This document shows, piece after piece, positions 1 through 7,644 of a stretch of DNA of 64,000 nt; the first letter of the stretch is position 1; each line of letters starts with the position of its first letter. The stretch is from Candidatus Lachnoclostridium pullistercoris. GTDB taxonomy: Bacteria > Bacillota > Clostridia > Lachnospirales > Lachnospiraceae. A program made the position numbers and the translations under genes. Under the pieces are notes generated by a model. It was not told the DNA's origin. It did no database searches and saw nothing but the letters and a program-made list of their open reading frames with translations. The stretch spans positions 1-64,000 of the forward strand of contig DWWL01000044.1 of the NCBI GenBank assembly GCA_019119775.1. The letters are read 5' to 3'.

Positions 1-147
1 GGTGCTACCGTTACCGCTTCCGTAGTAAAGGAAGGAAAGGGCAGAAAGGTCATCGTCTACAAGTATAAGAGAAAGACCGGCTATCACAAGAAGAATGGCC
101 ACAGACAGCTCTTTACTCAGGTTAAGATCGAAAAGATCAACGCCTGA
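1..147 (+). CDS. rplU: Ribosomal protein bL21, C-terminal part (5' end outside window)
   Basis: The reading frame is open from base 1 and stops at TGA 145-147, giving 48 residues rich in Lys and Arg. The tail, with HKKNGHRQ and ending QVKIEKINA, matches the RNA-binding C-terminus of bL21, a 50S subunit protein that contacts 23S rRNA. The following prp and rpmA genes are the usual neighbours of rplU in Bacillota, which supports the call. The start codon and any autoregulatory leader lie upstream of the window. Too short for the supplied ORF track. Confidence 0.93.
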   Translation, partial: GATVTASVVKEGKGRKVIVYKYKRKTGYHKKNGHRQLFTQVKIEKINA

Positions 148-155
148 ACACAGCC

Positions 156-485
156 ATGATTCAGGTGGTCGTATGGAGAGATTCCGGACAGCAGATCCGG
201 GGAATTGACCTGGACGGCCATGCGGGATACGGGGAGGAAGGCGAGGACATTGTATGTGCCGCGGTTTCCGCTCTGGTTCTGAATATGGCAAATTCTGTAG
301 AAGCCTTCACGGAAGACACTTTTTCCGGTGAGGCGGCTGCGGAGGGAGGCGGTTTCTCCTTCCATTTCACAGGAGAGATCAGTCCGGAATCCAAACTTCT
401 TATGGATTCTCTGATTCTTGGTTTAAATCAGATCAGAGAAGAATATGGAGAACAATATATCAATATCCGACTTAAGGAGGTGTAA
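156..485 (+). CDS. prp: Ribosomal-processing cysteine protease Prp
   Basis: A 109-residue protein of the Prp (YsxB/DUF464) family, which removes the N-terminal extension of ribosomal protein bL27 in Bacillota. The catalytic pair is visible as His22 in GHAGYGEEGEDIVC and Cys34 in the same stretch, the same positions as in Staphylococcus aureus Prp. It lies between rplU (8 bp) and rpmA (3 bp), the conserved location. No strong Shine-Dalgarno precedes its ATG, so translation is probably coupled to rplU. Its substrate is encoded directly downstream and carries the expected leader, so enzyme and substrate are both present. Confidence 0.95.
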   Translation: MIQVVVWRDSGQQIRGIDLDGHAGYGEEGEDIVCAAVSALVLNMANSVEAFTEDTFSGEAAAEGGGFSFHFTGEISPESKLLMDSLILGLNQIREEYGEQYINIRLKEV

Positions 486-488
486 GTC

Positions 489-779
489 ATGTTTAAAATG
501 AACCTTCAGTTATTCGCTCACAAAAAGGGTGTTGGTTCTACGAAGAACGGCAGAGATTCCGAGTCCAAGAGACTTGGCGCCAAGAGAGCTGACGGACAGT
601 TCGTACTGGCAGGAAACATTCTCTACAGACAGCGCGGAACAAAGATTCATCCCGGTCTGAATGTGGGAAGAGGCGGAGATGACACCCTGTTTGCTATGGC
701 AGACGGCATCGTTCGTTTCGAGAGAAAGGGCAGAGACAAAAAGCAGGTTTCTGTATATCCGAGAACAATCAGCGAATAA
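489..779 (+). CDS. rpmA: Ribosomal protein bL27 with Prp-cleavable N-terminal extension
   Basis: A 96-residue bL27, a 50S protein whose N-terminus reaches the peptidyl-transferase centre. It begins MFKMNLQLF followed by [14 protein letters not shown]. The [11 protein letters not shown] junction is the known Prp cleavage site, so the mature protein should start at Ala10. The start at 489 is supported by AAGGAGG overlapping the prp stop codon with 8 nt spacing; the second ATG (498) would still encode the cleavable hexapeptide. A strong hairpin terminator follows the gene. Confidence 0.97.
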   Translation: MFKMNLQLFAHKKGVGSTKNGRDSESKRLGAKRADGQFVLAGNILYRQRGTKIHPGLNVGRGGDDTLFAMADGIVRFERKGRDKKQVSVYPRTISE

Positions 780-787
780 TTTTAAGC

Positions 788-821
788 AGGCTTCATACAG
801 ATTCGGTATGAAGCCTTTTTT
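788..821 (+). terminator. Rho-independent terminator after rpmA
   Basis: A perfect 10-bp inverted repeat, AGGCTTCATA / TATGAAGCCT, with a 9-nt loop is followed by a run of T. It closes the rplU-prp-rpmA transcript. Only about 80 bp separate rpmA from obg and I see no clear -35/-10 there, so obg may depend partly on read-through. Confidence 0.88.
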
Positions 822-862
822 CAAATGATGGTACATCACGCAAAAAAGGAATTGGTGAAAAC

Positions 863-2149
863 ATGTTTGCTGACAGAGCAAAGATATTTATAAAATCAGG
901 AAACGGCGGCGACGGCCATGTCAGTTTCCGGCGGGAACTCTTCGTGCCGGCCGGCGGGCCCGACGGCGGAAACGGCGGCAAGGGCGGAGACATTATTTTC
1001 GTGGTGGACGACGGATTAAACACCCTGACGGATTTCCGTCAGGTTCGGAAGTACGTGGCCAAAAACGGAGAGCCCGGCGGAAAACGCCGCTGCTCCGGAA
1101 AGAGCGCGGAAGACCTGATTATCAAGGTTCCTGAGGGAACAGTGATCAAGGATTTTGAGTCCGGCAAGGTCATCGCCGACATGTCCGGCGAACACCGCCG
1201 TGAAGTCCTGTTAAAAGGCGGCAAAGGCGGCCTGGGAAATATGAATTACGCGACCTCCACCATGCAGGCCCCCAAATATGCCCAGCCCGGTCAGCCCGGC
1301 CAGGAGCTCTGGGTCCAGCTGGAATTAAAGGTCATCGCTGATGTGGGGCTGGTAGGCTTTCCCAACGTGGGGAAATCCACTCTGATCTCCAGAGTCAGCA
1401 ACGCAAAGCCGAAGGTGGCGAATTATCATTTTACCACCCTGGATCCCCATCTGGGCGTGGTCGATCTGGACGAGGGGAAAGGCTTTGTGATGGCAGACAT
1501 CCCGGGACTGATCGAGGGTGCCTCCCAGGGAGTGGGCTTAGGCTATGATTTCCTGCGCCACATTGAGCGGACGAAGGTCCTGATCCATGTGGTTGACGCG
1601 GCGTCCACAGAAGGCCGTGATCCGGTTGAGGACATCCGGGCGATCTGCAGAGAACTTGAGGCTTACAATCCGGAGCTTTTAAAGCGGCCCCAGGTGATCG
1701 CAGCCAACAAGATCGACAGCATCTACGTAGAGGAGGGAGAAGAAGATCCCATCAGCCGCTTAAGGAGAGAATTCGAGCCGGATCTTCCGGTGTATCCCAT
1801 CTCCGGCGTCACCGGCCAGGGGATCCGCGAGCTCCTCTACGGCGTCTATGAAAAGCTCCAGACGGTAGACCAGGCGCCGGTGATCTTTGAGAAAGAGCTG
1901 GATCCCAGTGAGCTGCGCAATGCAGAAAACCTGCCCTACACAGTAGAGGTAGTGGACGGCGTGTACGTGGTGGAAGGCCCCAGGATCGAAAAGATGCTGG
2001 GCTACACAAATCTGGAATCGGAGAAGGGATTTGTGTTCTTCCAGAATTTCCTGAGAGAGAATGGAATCCTGGACAAGCTGGAGGAAGCCGGCATCCAGGA
2101 AGGAGATACGGTCCGCATGTACGGTCTGGAATTTGATTATTACAAATAA
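863..2149 (+). CDS. obg: Obg-family GTPase
   Basis: A 428-residue Obg/CgtA GTPase, a ribosome-associated essential protein involved in 50S maturation and, in Bacilli, stress and sporulation signalling. Residues 1-158 form the glycine-rich Obg fold (GGPDGGNGGKGGD). The G domain follows with G1 GFPNVGKST near 165, G3 DIPG and G4 NKID. The last roughly 80 residues are the C-terminal OCT domain found in Gram-positive Obg. Length is typical. It starts a cluster of ribosome assembly genes (yhbY, rsfS) and follows rpmA, a conserved order. Confidence 0.97.
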   Translation: MFADRAKIFIKSGNGGDGHVSFRRELFVPAGGPDGGNGGKGGDIIFVVDDGLNTLTDFRQVRKYVAKNGEPGGKRRCSGKSAEDLIIKVPEGTVIKDFESGKVIADMSGEHRREVLLKGGKGGLGNMNYATSTMQAPKYAQPGQPGQELWVQLELKVIADVGLVGFPNVGKSTLISRVSNAKPKVANYHFTTLDPHLGVVDLDEGKGFVMADIPGLIEGASQGVGLGYDFLRHIERTKVLIHVVDAASTEGRDPVEDIRAICRELEAYNPELLKRPQVIAANKIDSIYVEEGEEDPISRLRREFEPDLPVYPISGVTGQGIRELLYGVYEKLQTVDQAPVIFEKELDPSELRNAENLPYTVEVVDGVYVVEGPRIEKMLGYTNLESEKGFVFFQNFLRENGILDKLEEAGIQEGDTVRMYGLEFDYYK

Positions 2150-2159
2150 GGAGGAACTC

Positions 2160-2453
2160 ATGACAAGCAAGCAGAGAGCTTACTTAAAGGGACTTGCCAT
2201 GAACCTGGACCCGATCTTTCAGATCGGCAAAGGGAGCGTGACGCCGGAGCTGACGGCCGCTGTGGCGGAGGCTCTGGAGGCAAGAGAGCTGATCAAGCTG
2301 TCCGTGCTGAAAAACTGCCTGGATGACAGCAATTCCATCGCCCAGACGCTGGCTGAGCGGACCCGCTCAGAGGTCGTGCAGGTGATCGGCAAAAAGATCG
2401 TTCTCTATAAGCAGGCGAAGGATGAGAAGAAGAGAAAGATCGTTCTCCCCTGA
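2160..2453 (+). CDS. yhbY: YhbY-type CRM-domain RNA-binding protein
   Basis: The ORF track begins this frame at 2061 inside obg, but the real start is ATG 2160, 5 nt after an AGGAGG-like site, giving 97 residues (MTSKQRAYLKGLA...). This is a single CRM domain with the family motif IGKGSVTPE near residues 20-30. YhbY proteins bind 23S rRNA in pre-50S particles. The position between obg and nadD is standard in clostridia. Ends with a basic tail (KDEKKRKIVLP). Confidence 0.9.
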   Translation: MTSKQRAYLKGLAMNLDPIFQIGKGSVTPELTAAVAEALEARELIKLSVLKNCLDDSNSIAQTLAERTRSEVVQVIGKKIVLYKQAKDEKKRKIVLP

Positions 2454-2473
2454 GTGCCGGAAAAGAGGCAGGT

Positions 2474-3091
2474 ATGAGACGGATTGGGATAATGGGCGGT
2501 ACGTTTGATCCGATCCATAACGGTCACATCGCGGTGGGGCGTCAGGCGTACCAGGAATACAGTCTGGAGGAGGTCTGGTTTATGCCTTCCGGCCATCCTC
2601 CCCACAAAAGGGATCATGCGGTCACAGACGCTGAGGACCGCTGCGAGATGACAAAACTGGCGATCCGGGATTACCCGTATTTTCGTTTTTCAGATTTTGA
2701 AGTGAAGCGTCAGGGAAATACCTACACGGCCCAGACTCTCACTTTGCTGAACGAACAATACCCGGATTCGAGATTTTTCTTTATTATCGGGGCAGATTCC
2801 CTGTTTGAGATCGAAAACTGGTATATGCCGGAGCGGATCATGGCGCAGGCAGTTCTTCTGGTGGCCGGAAGAGCCTATTCCAGGGCCAGCAGGAGTCTGG
2901 ACGATCAGATCCTTTATCTGAGAGAGCGCTACCACAGTGAAATCTACCGCCTCCATCTGGAGGAAATGGACGTGGCTTCCGTCCGTCTGCGCAGAATGGC
3001 GGCGGAAGGCCAGAACTTAAGGCCGTATGTTCCCACAGCGGTCTGGGAGTATATTAAAACTCACCATCTATATGAAGAAAGGCAGGACTGA
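2474..3091 (+). CDS. nadD: Nicotinate-nucleotide adenylyltransferase
   Basis: A 205-residue nucleotidyltransferase joining nicotinate mononucleotide and ATP to deamido-NAD in NAD synthesis. The signature GGTFDPIHNGH (HxGH motif, residues 9-19) is near the N-terminus. The usual C-terminal ISxTxIR stretch is present as a diverged form (ASVRLRR). It sits 20 bp after yhbY and 6 bp before yqeK, the usual nadD-yqeK-rsfS order. Confidence 0.95.
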   Translation: MRRIGIMGGTFDPIHNGHIAVGRQAYQEYSLEEVWFMPSGHPPHKRDHAVTDAEDRCEMTKLAIRDYPYFRFSDFEVKRQGNTYTAQTLTLLNEQYPDSRFFFIIGADSLFEIENWYMPERIMAQAVLLVAGRAYSRASRSLDDQILYLRERYHSEIYRLHLEEMDVASVRLRRMAAEGQNLRPYVPTAVWEYIKTHHLYEERQD

Positions 3092-3097
3092 GGACTA

Positions 3098-3682
3098 ATG
3101 AACGAACAGATTCCTTATTTCAGAGAGAGACTGAAGGCAAAACTTCCTCCCCTGCGCTATGAACACTCTCTGGGCGTTTCCTACACCGCTATGGCACTTG
3201 CCATGCGGTACGAATACGATCTGGACAAGGCAGAGATCGCAGGGCTGCTCCACGACTGTGCCAAGCACTATACCGATGACGAAATCATAAAGAAATGCCG
3301 CAAGCATGAGATTCCTCTGGAAGAGGCGGAACTCAGCGCTCCCGCCGTCCTGCACGCAAAATACGGGGCCTGGCTGGCAGAGCGCCGATACGGAATCTCC
3401 GACCCGGAGATCCTCTCCGCGATCCGCTGGCATACGACCGGAAAAGCGGATATGAGCCTGCTGGACAAGATCATCTATATTGCGGACTACATCGAACCCA
3501 GGAGAGACAAAGCCCCAGATCTTCCCAGAATGAGAAAACTGGCGTTTGAAGATCTGGACCTGGCCATGTATGAGATCCTGGAAGGGACACTCCAATATCT
3601 GAAGAAAAAAGGTTCAAATGTGGATCCCATGACCAACGAAGCTTATGATTATTTTAAGGAACTGACCGGTTCCCGCCGCTGA
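3098..3682 (+). CDS. yqeK: HD-domain phosphohydrolase YqeK (symmetrical Ap4A hydrolase family)
   Basis: A 194-residue HD superfamily protein. The metal-binding signature is visible as His in RYEHSLGVS, GLLHDCAKHY near residue 50 and a later Asp in IADYIEP. YqeK proteins hydrolyse diadenosine tetraphosphate to ADP with Fe(II) or similar metals. Genomic linkage to nadD and rsfS is highly conserved. Length is typical and nothing looks damaged. Confidence 0.92.
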   Translation: MNEQIPYFRERLKAKLPPLRYEHSLGVSYTAMALAMRYEYDLDKAEIAGLLHDCAKHYTDDEIIKKCRKHEIPLEEAELSAPAVLHAKYGAWLAERRYGISDPEILSAIRWHTTGKADMSLLDKIIYIADYIEPRRDKAPDLPRMRKLAFEDLDLAMYEILEGTLQYLKKKGSNVDPMTNEAYDYFKELTGSRR

Positions 3683-3703
3683 CGGCGAGAGAGGAGAATA
3701 CCA

Positions 3704-4057
3704 ATGGAAGATTCAAAGAAAATGGTCAGACTGGCTGCAGCTGCGCTGGAAGATAAGAAAGGCGAAAATATCACAGTGATCGATATTCATGACGTATCCG
3801 TACTGGCGGATTATTTTATCATCGCCGACGGCGGAAACGCCAGCCAGGTGCAGGCTATGGCCGACAGCGTGGAAGAACGTCTGGGAAAAGAAGGATTTGT
3901 CTGCAGACAGATCGAAGGCTATCAGAATGCCGGCTGGATCCTGATGGATTACGGCGATGTGATTGTACACGTCTTTTCCAGGGAAGACCGGCTGTTTTAT
4001 GATCTGGAAAGAATCTGGAGAGACGGAAAAACCATCGTAGATCTGAATGAACTTTGA
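3704..4057 (+). CDS. rsfS: Ribosomal silencing factor RsfS
   Basis: A 117-residue RsfS/Iojap protein that binds uL14 and blocks subunit joining when nutrients are short. The family core is visible as the segment from DISVLADYFII-like VLADYFIIADG through GWILMDYGDVIVHVF and RLFYDLERIW. GAGGAG stands 7 nt before the ATG. It is the last gene of the obg-rsfS run and is followed by a strong terminator. Confidence 0.95.
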   Translation: MEDSKKMVRLAAAALEDKKGENITVIDIHDVSVLADYFIIADGGNASQVQAMADSVEERLGKEGFVCRQIEGYQNAGWILMDYGDVIVHVFSREDRLFYDLERIWRDGKTIVDLNEL

Positions 4058-4088
4058 TTTTTGATCTGCTGTGCAATCGGTGATCGGG

Positions 4089-4127
4089 CGCCTGCCGGAA
4101 ATTATGATTCCGGCGGGCGTTTTTTTA
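4089..4127 (+). terminator. Terminator after rsfS, followed by a second palindrome
   Basis: CGCCTGCCGG / CCGGCGGGCG form a 10-bp stem (one G-U) followed by seven T. Directly after it, 4127-4138 and 4146-4157 form a perfect 12-bp inverted repeat (ATTTAACAGGAA / TTCCTGTTAAAT) with a 7-nt loop. The second hairpin lacks a T run on either strand. Together they separate the + ribosome cluster from the convergent lexA gene. Confidence 0.88.
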
Positions 4128-4255
4128 TTTAACAGGAAAATTCGATTCCTGTTAAATAAAAATGCTCCGCAATAAAAATGTTCCGCGGGGGAGCGGGGAA
4201 TCACACTGCGGCGGAAAGGAGAATGTCGCTTCCGCGGCCCGCCGCAGGCGGAGAA

Positions 4256-4873
4256 TTATTTCAAAAGGCGGAACACGCCTATCACCCGTCCCAGGATCTG
4301 GACATCATCTGCGATAATGGGCTCCATCGTGTCATTTTCCGGCTGAAGCCGGTAATGGCCGTCCTCTTTATAAAAGGTCTTTACCGTGGCTGAATCCCCC
4401 AGCAGGGCGACTACCATCTCTCCGTTCTCCGCTGTATTCTGCATGCGGACGATCAGCTTATCGCCGTTCAGGACGCCGGCATTGATCATGCTTTCCCCTT
4501 TTACCTCAACCATAAACATGTCCGCATTGGGAAGCATATCCGCCGGGACCGGAAAGTAGTCAGAAATATTTTCCTCCGCCAGGATCGGCTGTCCGGCGGC
4601 CACTGTGCCGATCACAGGAATATTGACCAGCTCACGTCTGGAGGGATTGAAGTCCTCGTCTATGATCTCGATCGTCCGCGGCTTGGTCGGATCCCTGCGG
4701 ATATATCCCTTCTCCTCCAAAGTGGCCAGATGGGAGTGGACGGAAGAAGTGGATTTTAAATGAACCGCCTCGCAGATCTCCCTCACGGACGGGGGATAGC
4801 CCTTCTTTAATACGCATTCTTTTATATATTCTAAAATCTCGGTCTGTTTCGCAGTAATCTGTTCCTGACTCAT
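4256..4873 (-). CDS. lexA: LexA SOS repressor / self-cleaving protease
   Basis: A 205-residue LexA. The N-terminal winged helix (residues 1-65) binds SOS operators. The autocleavage site Ala-Gly is in GTVAAGQPIL, and the Ser-Lys dyad is visible as Ser in KGESMINAG and Lys in SATVKTFYK. AGGAGG precedes the ATG by 8-9 nt. The gene is divergent from a YneA-like gene, as in Bacillus subtilis. One operator-like site abuts its own -35, so autorepression is expected. Confidence 0.97.
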   Translation of the reverse strand: MSQEQITAKQTEILEYIKECVLKKGYPPSVREICEAVHLKSTSSVHSHLATLEEKGYIRRDPTKPRTIEIIDEDFNPSRRELVNIPVIGTVAAGQPILAEENISDYFPVPADMLPNADMFMVEVKGESMINAGVLNGDKLIVRMQNTAENGEMVVALLGDSATVKTFYKEDGHYRLQPENDTMEPIIADDVQILGRVIGVFRLLK

Positions 4874-4906
4874 AGACGAACCTCCTCGAACTGATATTCT
4901 GGACTT

Positions 4907-4935
4907 ATCATATCACATGTTCTGGAAAAAAGCAA
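4907..4935 (-). promoter_or_regulatory. Predicted lexA promoter
   Basis: On the minus strand TTGCTT is followed after 17 nt by TATGAT. The SOS-like site 4934-4945 overlaps the upstream edge of the -35 box, and a half-site GAACATGT lies in the spacer. This fits autoregulated lexA but the -35 is weak. Confidence 0.6.
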
Positions 4936-4945
4936 ACTTTTGTTC
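4934..4945. promoter_or_regulatory. LexA operator candidate 1 (lexA side)
   Basis: AAACTTTTGTTC, followed by G, matches the Gram-positive SOS box pattern GAAC-N4-GTTC with one change. It touches the predicted lexA -35 box. Confidence 0.6.
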
Positions 4946-4965
4946 GATTATTTTTGCTTTTTCTA

Positions 4966-4994
4966 TTGACAAACATATGTTCTGCAAATATAAT
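4966..4994 (+). promoter_or_regulatory. Consensus promoter of the YneA-like gene
   Basis: TTGACA, a 17-nt spacer and TATAAT: a perfect sigma-A promoter. Such strength suits a gene held off by LexA. An operator lies inside the spacer and a second lies just past the predicted start of transcription. Confidence 0.9.
4971..4982. promoter_or_regulatory. LexA operator candidate 2, inside promoter spacer
   Basis: AAACATATGTTC (one change from GAAC-N4-GTTC) sits between -35 and -10, so bound LexA would exclude RNA polymerase. Confidence 0.8.
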
Positions 4995-5005
4995 GGGTGC
5001 ATAAA

Positions 5006-5017
5006 GAACGTATGTTC
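5006..5017. promoter_or_regulatory. LexA operator candidate 3, downstream of transcription start
   Basis: GAACGTATGTTC is an exact GAAC-N4-GTTC site and fits the extended Bacillus consensus (RNRY centre). It lies about 12 nt after the -10 box. Confidence 0.88.
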
Positions 5018-5066
5018 CTCTGTTTTCCGGATACAGATGAAATGTCAATAGGAGGGAGCACGGAAT

Positions 5067-5351
5067 ATGAAAAGAACTGTTTGTTTTCTGCTGGCGTGCA
5101 TACTGACCAGCTTGGTATTTTTCGGCTATTCACTGAACAATGTACTGGCAAAGGACAGCCGTCCGGAATTTCAGAGGTACTACAAAAGCGTGATGATTCG
5201 TCCGGGAGACAGTCTGTGGAGCCTGGCGGAGACCTACCGGGGAGAGGAGATGTCTGTGGAAGAATATATAGAAGAGCTGCGGTTCATGAACCAGCTGCGG
5301 TCTGACACGATCCACAGCGGTCAGTATCTCACTGTTCTGTATTTTGAGTAA
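5067..5351 (+). CDS. YneA-like SOS cell-division suppressor (TM + LysM)
   Basis: A 94-residue protein with an N-terminal membrane segment (about residues 5-24) and one LysM domain (about 41-92, starting SVMIRPGDSLWSLA). B. subtilis YneA has the same build and the same place, divergent from lexA, and halts septation during DNA damage. Here the promoter and two operator sites make SOS control very likely. AGGAGG precedes the ATG. The partners seen downstream of yneA in Bacillus (yneB, ynzC) are not here; a ynzC-family gene lies at 61574. Sequence is too short for certain orthology, so no symbol is given. Confidence 0.82.
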   Translation: MKRTVCFLLACILTSLVFFGYSLNNVLAKDSRPEFQRYYKSVMIRPGDSLWSLAETYRGEEMSVEEYIEELRFMNQLRSDTIHSGQYLTVLYFE

Positions 5352-5424
5352 AAGAAGGCTCTGTTCTGCGAAAAATGGTGCGAGAAATGATCTGCTGTCC
5401 AGTCTGTACCTGTCTGCCGTTTCA

Positions 5425-5620
5425 TGATATAATGAGCGAAAGCGAGCCTGCGGGAGCTTGCTCACGCGAGGCGAGCGGCGAATGACGATCACAGGCTGTG
5501 CCTGTGGTCGAATAGGTGAAAGCCAGCCTGCGGAACTCCGTCCATTCGGGACGGGCTGCCGGCCAGCGATCAAAAACAGTGGCCATGATACATAAAGCAG
5601 ACTGCATGGGCACAGGAAGG
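5425..5620 (+). promoter_or_regulatory. Extended -10 promoter and folded leader of the Tet(M)-like gene
   Basis: TGATATAATG (TATAAT 5428-5433 with a TG extension) is a likely promoter, leaving a leader of about 180 nt. In it GATCACAGG/CCTGTGGTC makes a 9-bp hairpin, and CCGTCC/GGGACGG makes another near the gene. A phrase GAAAGC(G/C)AGCCTGCGG occurs twice. The arrangement resembles attenuation leaders of ribosome-protection and antibiotic-resistance genes, but no leader peptide or terminator is certain. Confidence 0.5.
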
Positions 5621-7567
5621 ATGGATATTGTGAAGGTCACCTATGGAATTCTGGCACATGTGGATGCTGGGAAAACAACTTTTTCAGAACAGATCCTGTT
5701 CCGCAGCGGCGTGATACGCACTCTGGGAGGCGTGGACCGCGGGGACAGTTTTATGGATTTTGATGACATTGAGAAGGAGAGAGGAATCACCATCTTCTCC
5801 GAGCAGGCCGTCTACAGCCGCGGAGAAGACACTTACTGTCTGATCGATACGCCCGGTCACGCAGACTTCTCTGCAGAGATGGAGCGGGCTCTGGAAGTCC
5901 TGGACTACGCAGTGGTTCTGGTCAGCGGAACGGATGGAATCCAGGGGCATACCGAAACGATCTGGAACCTGCTCCGGAGATACAAAATACCCACATTTTT
6001 CTTTGTCAATAAGCTGGATCGGGATACTGCCGACTACGAAGCGGTGCTTAAAAGTCTCCAAGAACGTTTTTCTCCTGACGTGTGTGATTTTTCATTCTGG
6101 GCAGGAGGCGGCACAATCCCTGAGCAGTTAGTCATGGCTGCGGCTGAGGGACATGAAGATATTTTGGAACAGTATCTGGATGGGACTTTGTCAGCGGAAA
6201 ATCTGCAGAACCCTGCGGCCGGTCTGATCCGGGAGTGCCGCATTTATCCCTGCATGGGCGGTTCCGCGGCCGACGGCCGGGGAGTGGATGAGTTTCTTCA
6301 CATATTCTACAGCCTGGCCAGGACTGCAGACAGAAGCCAGGAGCCGTTAGGCGGCATTGTGTACAAGATCCGCCATGACCGGCAGGGAGAACGGCTGACG
6401 TTTGTAAAGCTGATGGGAGGAAATCTCTCTGTAAAAGATACTCTGGACGGCGAAAAGATCCACCAGATCCGCATTTACAGCGGCGATCACTTTGCCTCTG
6501 TCCCCCAGGCGTCCGCAGGCGATCTGGTCGCCCTGACCGGGATTTCGTCCAAAAAGCCAGGGGACGGCATAGGAACCTTTCCCGGCCTGCCGGAGCGCCT
6601 GGTACAGCCGGCTCTGCGGGCAAAAGTACTGTTTGATCCGTCCATTCCAGCCAGAAACATGATGGAAGTTTTTTCAGTACTGGAGGCGGAGGACCCCACA
6701 TTGCACGCAGAGTGGGAAGAATCTCTCCAGCAGCTCTCCATCCACATTCTGGGGAAGATCCAGCTGGAAGTGCTGACCGCTGAGATCCAGAAACGGTTCG
6801 GCATTTCTGTCTCCTTCGGCATTCCGGAGGTAGTCTACAAGGAAACGATCCGGGAGCCTGTCTGCGGATATGGGCATTTTGAGCCCCTGCGGCACTACGC
6901 AGAGGTGGCGATCCGGCTGGAACCGGCGGCCGCCGGTTCCGGGATCACATTCAGCAGTGAGTGTCATGTGGACCGCCTTGCAGTCAATTATCAGAATCTG
7001 ATCCGGACTCATGTAATGGAGCGGAAGCACAGAGGTGTTCTCACCGGATCAGAGCTGACCGATGTGAGAGTTGTTCTGACAGACGGCCGTTCCCATATCA
7101 AACATACGGAAGGCGGCGATTTCCGCGAAGCTCTTTACCGGGCTGTCCGTCAGGGGCTGATGAAGGCAGACAGCATTCTTCTGGAACCATATTACGCCTT
7201 TACCATTTACGTTCCGGATGAATTTGTGGGGAGAGTTCTCACCGATATTGGGAAATACCATGGAGAATTTGCTCCGCCAGTCATATCCGGCACCACGGCA
7301 GAGATCTCCGGGCGCGGTCCTGTTTCCCAGTTCATGAGCTATGCGGAAGAGATTGCCGGCCTTACAAAAGGCCGCGGCTCCGTGAGCCTTCAGGTCTGCG
7401 GATATTTTCCCTGCCACAATCAGGAAGAAGTGGTTCAGCGCATTGGTTATCAGCCAGACAGCGATCTGGAACAGCCATCCTATTCCGTATTCTGCAGCAA
7501 GGGAGCTGCCGTTATTGTAAACTGGCAGGACGCCGAAGCCCACATGCACTGCCTGAAATCCAAATAA
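5621..7567 (+). CDS. Tet(M)/EF-G-like ribosome-associated GTPase
   Basis: About 648 residues. The ORF track starts at 5516, but homologous sequence begins at YGILAHVDAGKTT, so ATG 5621 or GTG 5630 is more likely; AGGAAGG touches the ATG and is 9 nt before the GTG. The G motifs are complete: AHVDAGKTT, RGIT, DTPGH, NKLD and SA. The rest follows the EF-G/Tet(M) layout, with domain IV and V-like regions and no EF-G G' insert. Ribosome-protection proteins release tetracycline from the 30S subunit; many Lachnospiraceae carry a distant chromosomal relative of unknown role. Resistance cannot be claimed from sequence. No mobile genes flank it, and its base composition matches neighbours. Confidence 0.75.
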   Translation: MDIVKVTYGILAHVDAGKTTFSEQILFRSGVIRTLGGVDRGDSFMDFDDIEKERGITIFSEQAVYSRGEDTYCLIDTPGHADFSAEMERALEVLDYAVVLVSGTDGIQGHTETIWNLLRRYKIPTFFFVNKLDRDTADYEAVLKSLQERFSPDVCDFSFWAGGGTIPEQLVMAAAEGHEDILEQYLDGTLSAENLQNPAAGLIRECRIYPCMGGSAADGRGVDEFLHIFYSLARTADRSQEPLGGIVYKIRHDRQGERLTFVKLMGGNLSVKDTLDGEKIHQIRIYSGDHFASVPQASAGDLVALTGISSKKPGDGIGTFPGLPERLVQPALRAKVLFDPSIPARNMMEVFSVLEAEDPTLHAEWEESLQQLSIHILGKIQLEVLTAEIQKRFGISVSFGIPEVVYKETIREPVCGYGHFEPLRHYAEVAIRLEPAAAGSGITFSSECHVDRLAVNYQNLIRTHVMERKHRGVLTGSELTDVRVVLTDGRSHIKHTEGGDFREALYRAVRQGLMKADSILLEPYYAFTIYVPDEFVGRVLTDIGKYHGEFAPPVISGTTAEISGRGPVSQFMSYAEEIAGLTKGRGSVSLQVCGYFPCHNQEEVVQRIGYQPDSDLEQPSYSVFCSKGAAVIVNWQDAEAHMHCLKSK

Positions 7568-7611
7568 AAAGGTTCCTGTTGAACAAGAGTGAATTCTGCT
7601 TTGCTTATATA

Positions 7612-7644
7612 AAAAATGAGGGAGAAACCTTCAGGGTTTCTCCC
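7612..7644 (-). terminator. Terminator overlapping the end of the Xer-like gene
   Basis: Read on the minus strand, GGGAGAAACC and GGTTTCTCCC pair over 10 bp and are followed by TCATTTTTT. The stop codon of the recombinase gene (7631-7633) lies in the loop/stem, so the terminator is partly coding. Confidence 0.8.

Noticed and set aside
5375-5485. 37-codon ORF as leader peptide for the Tet(M)-like gene
   Set aside because: The predicted -10 box lies inside it, so it would not be on the mRNA, and there is no ribosome binding site.
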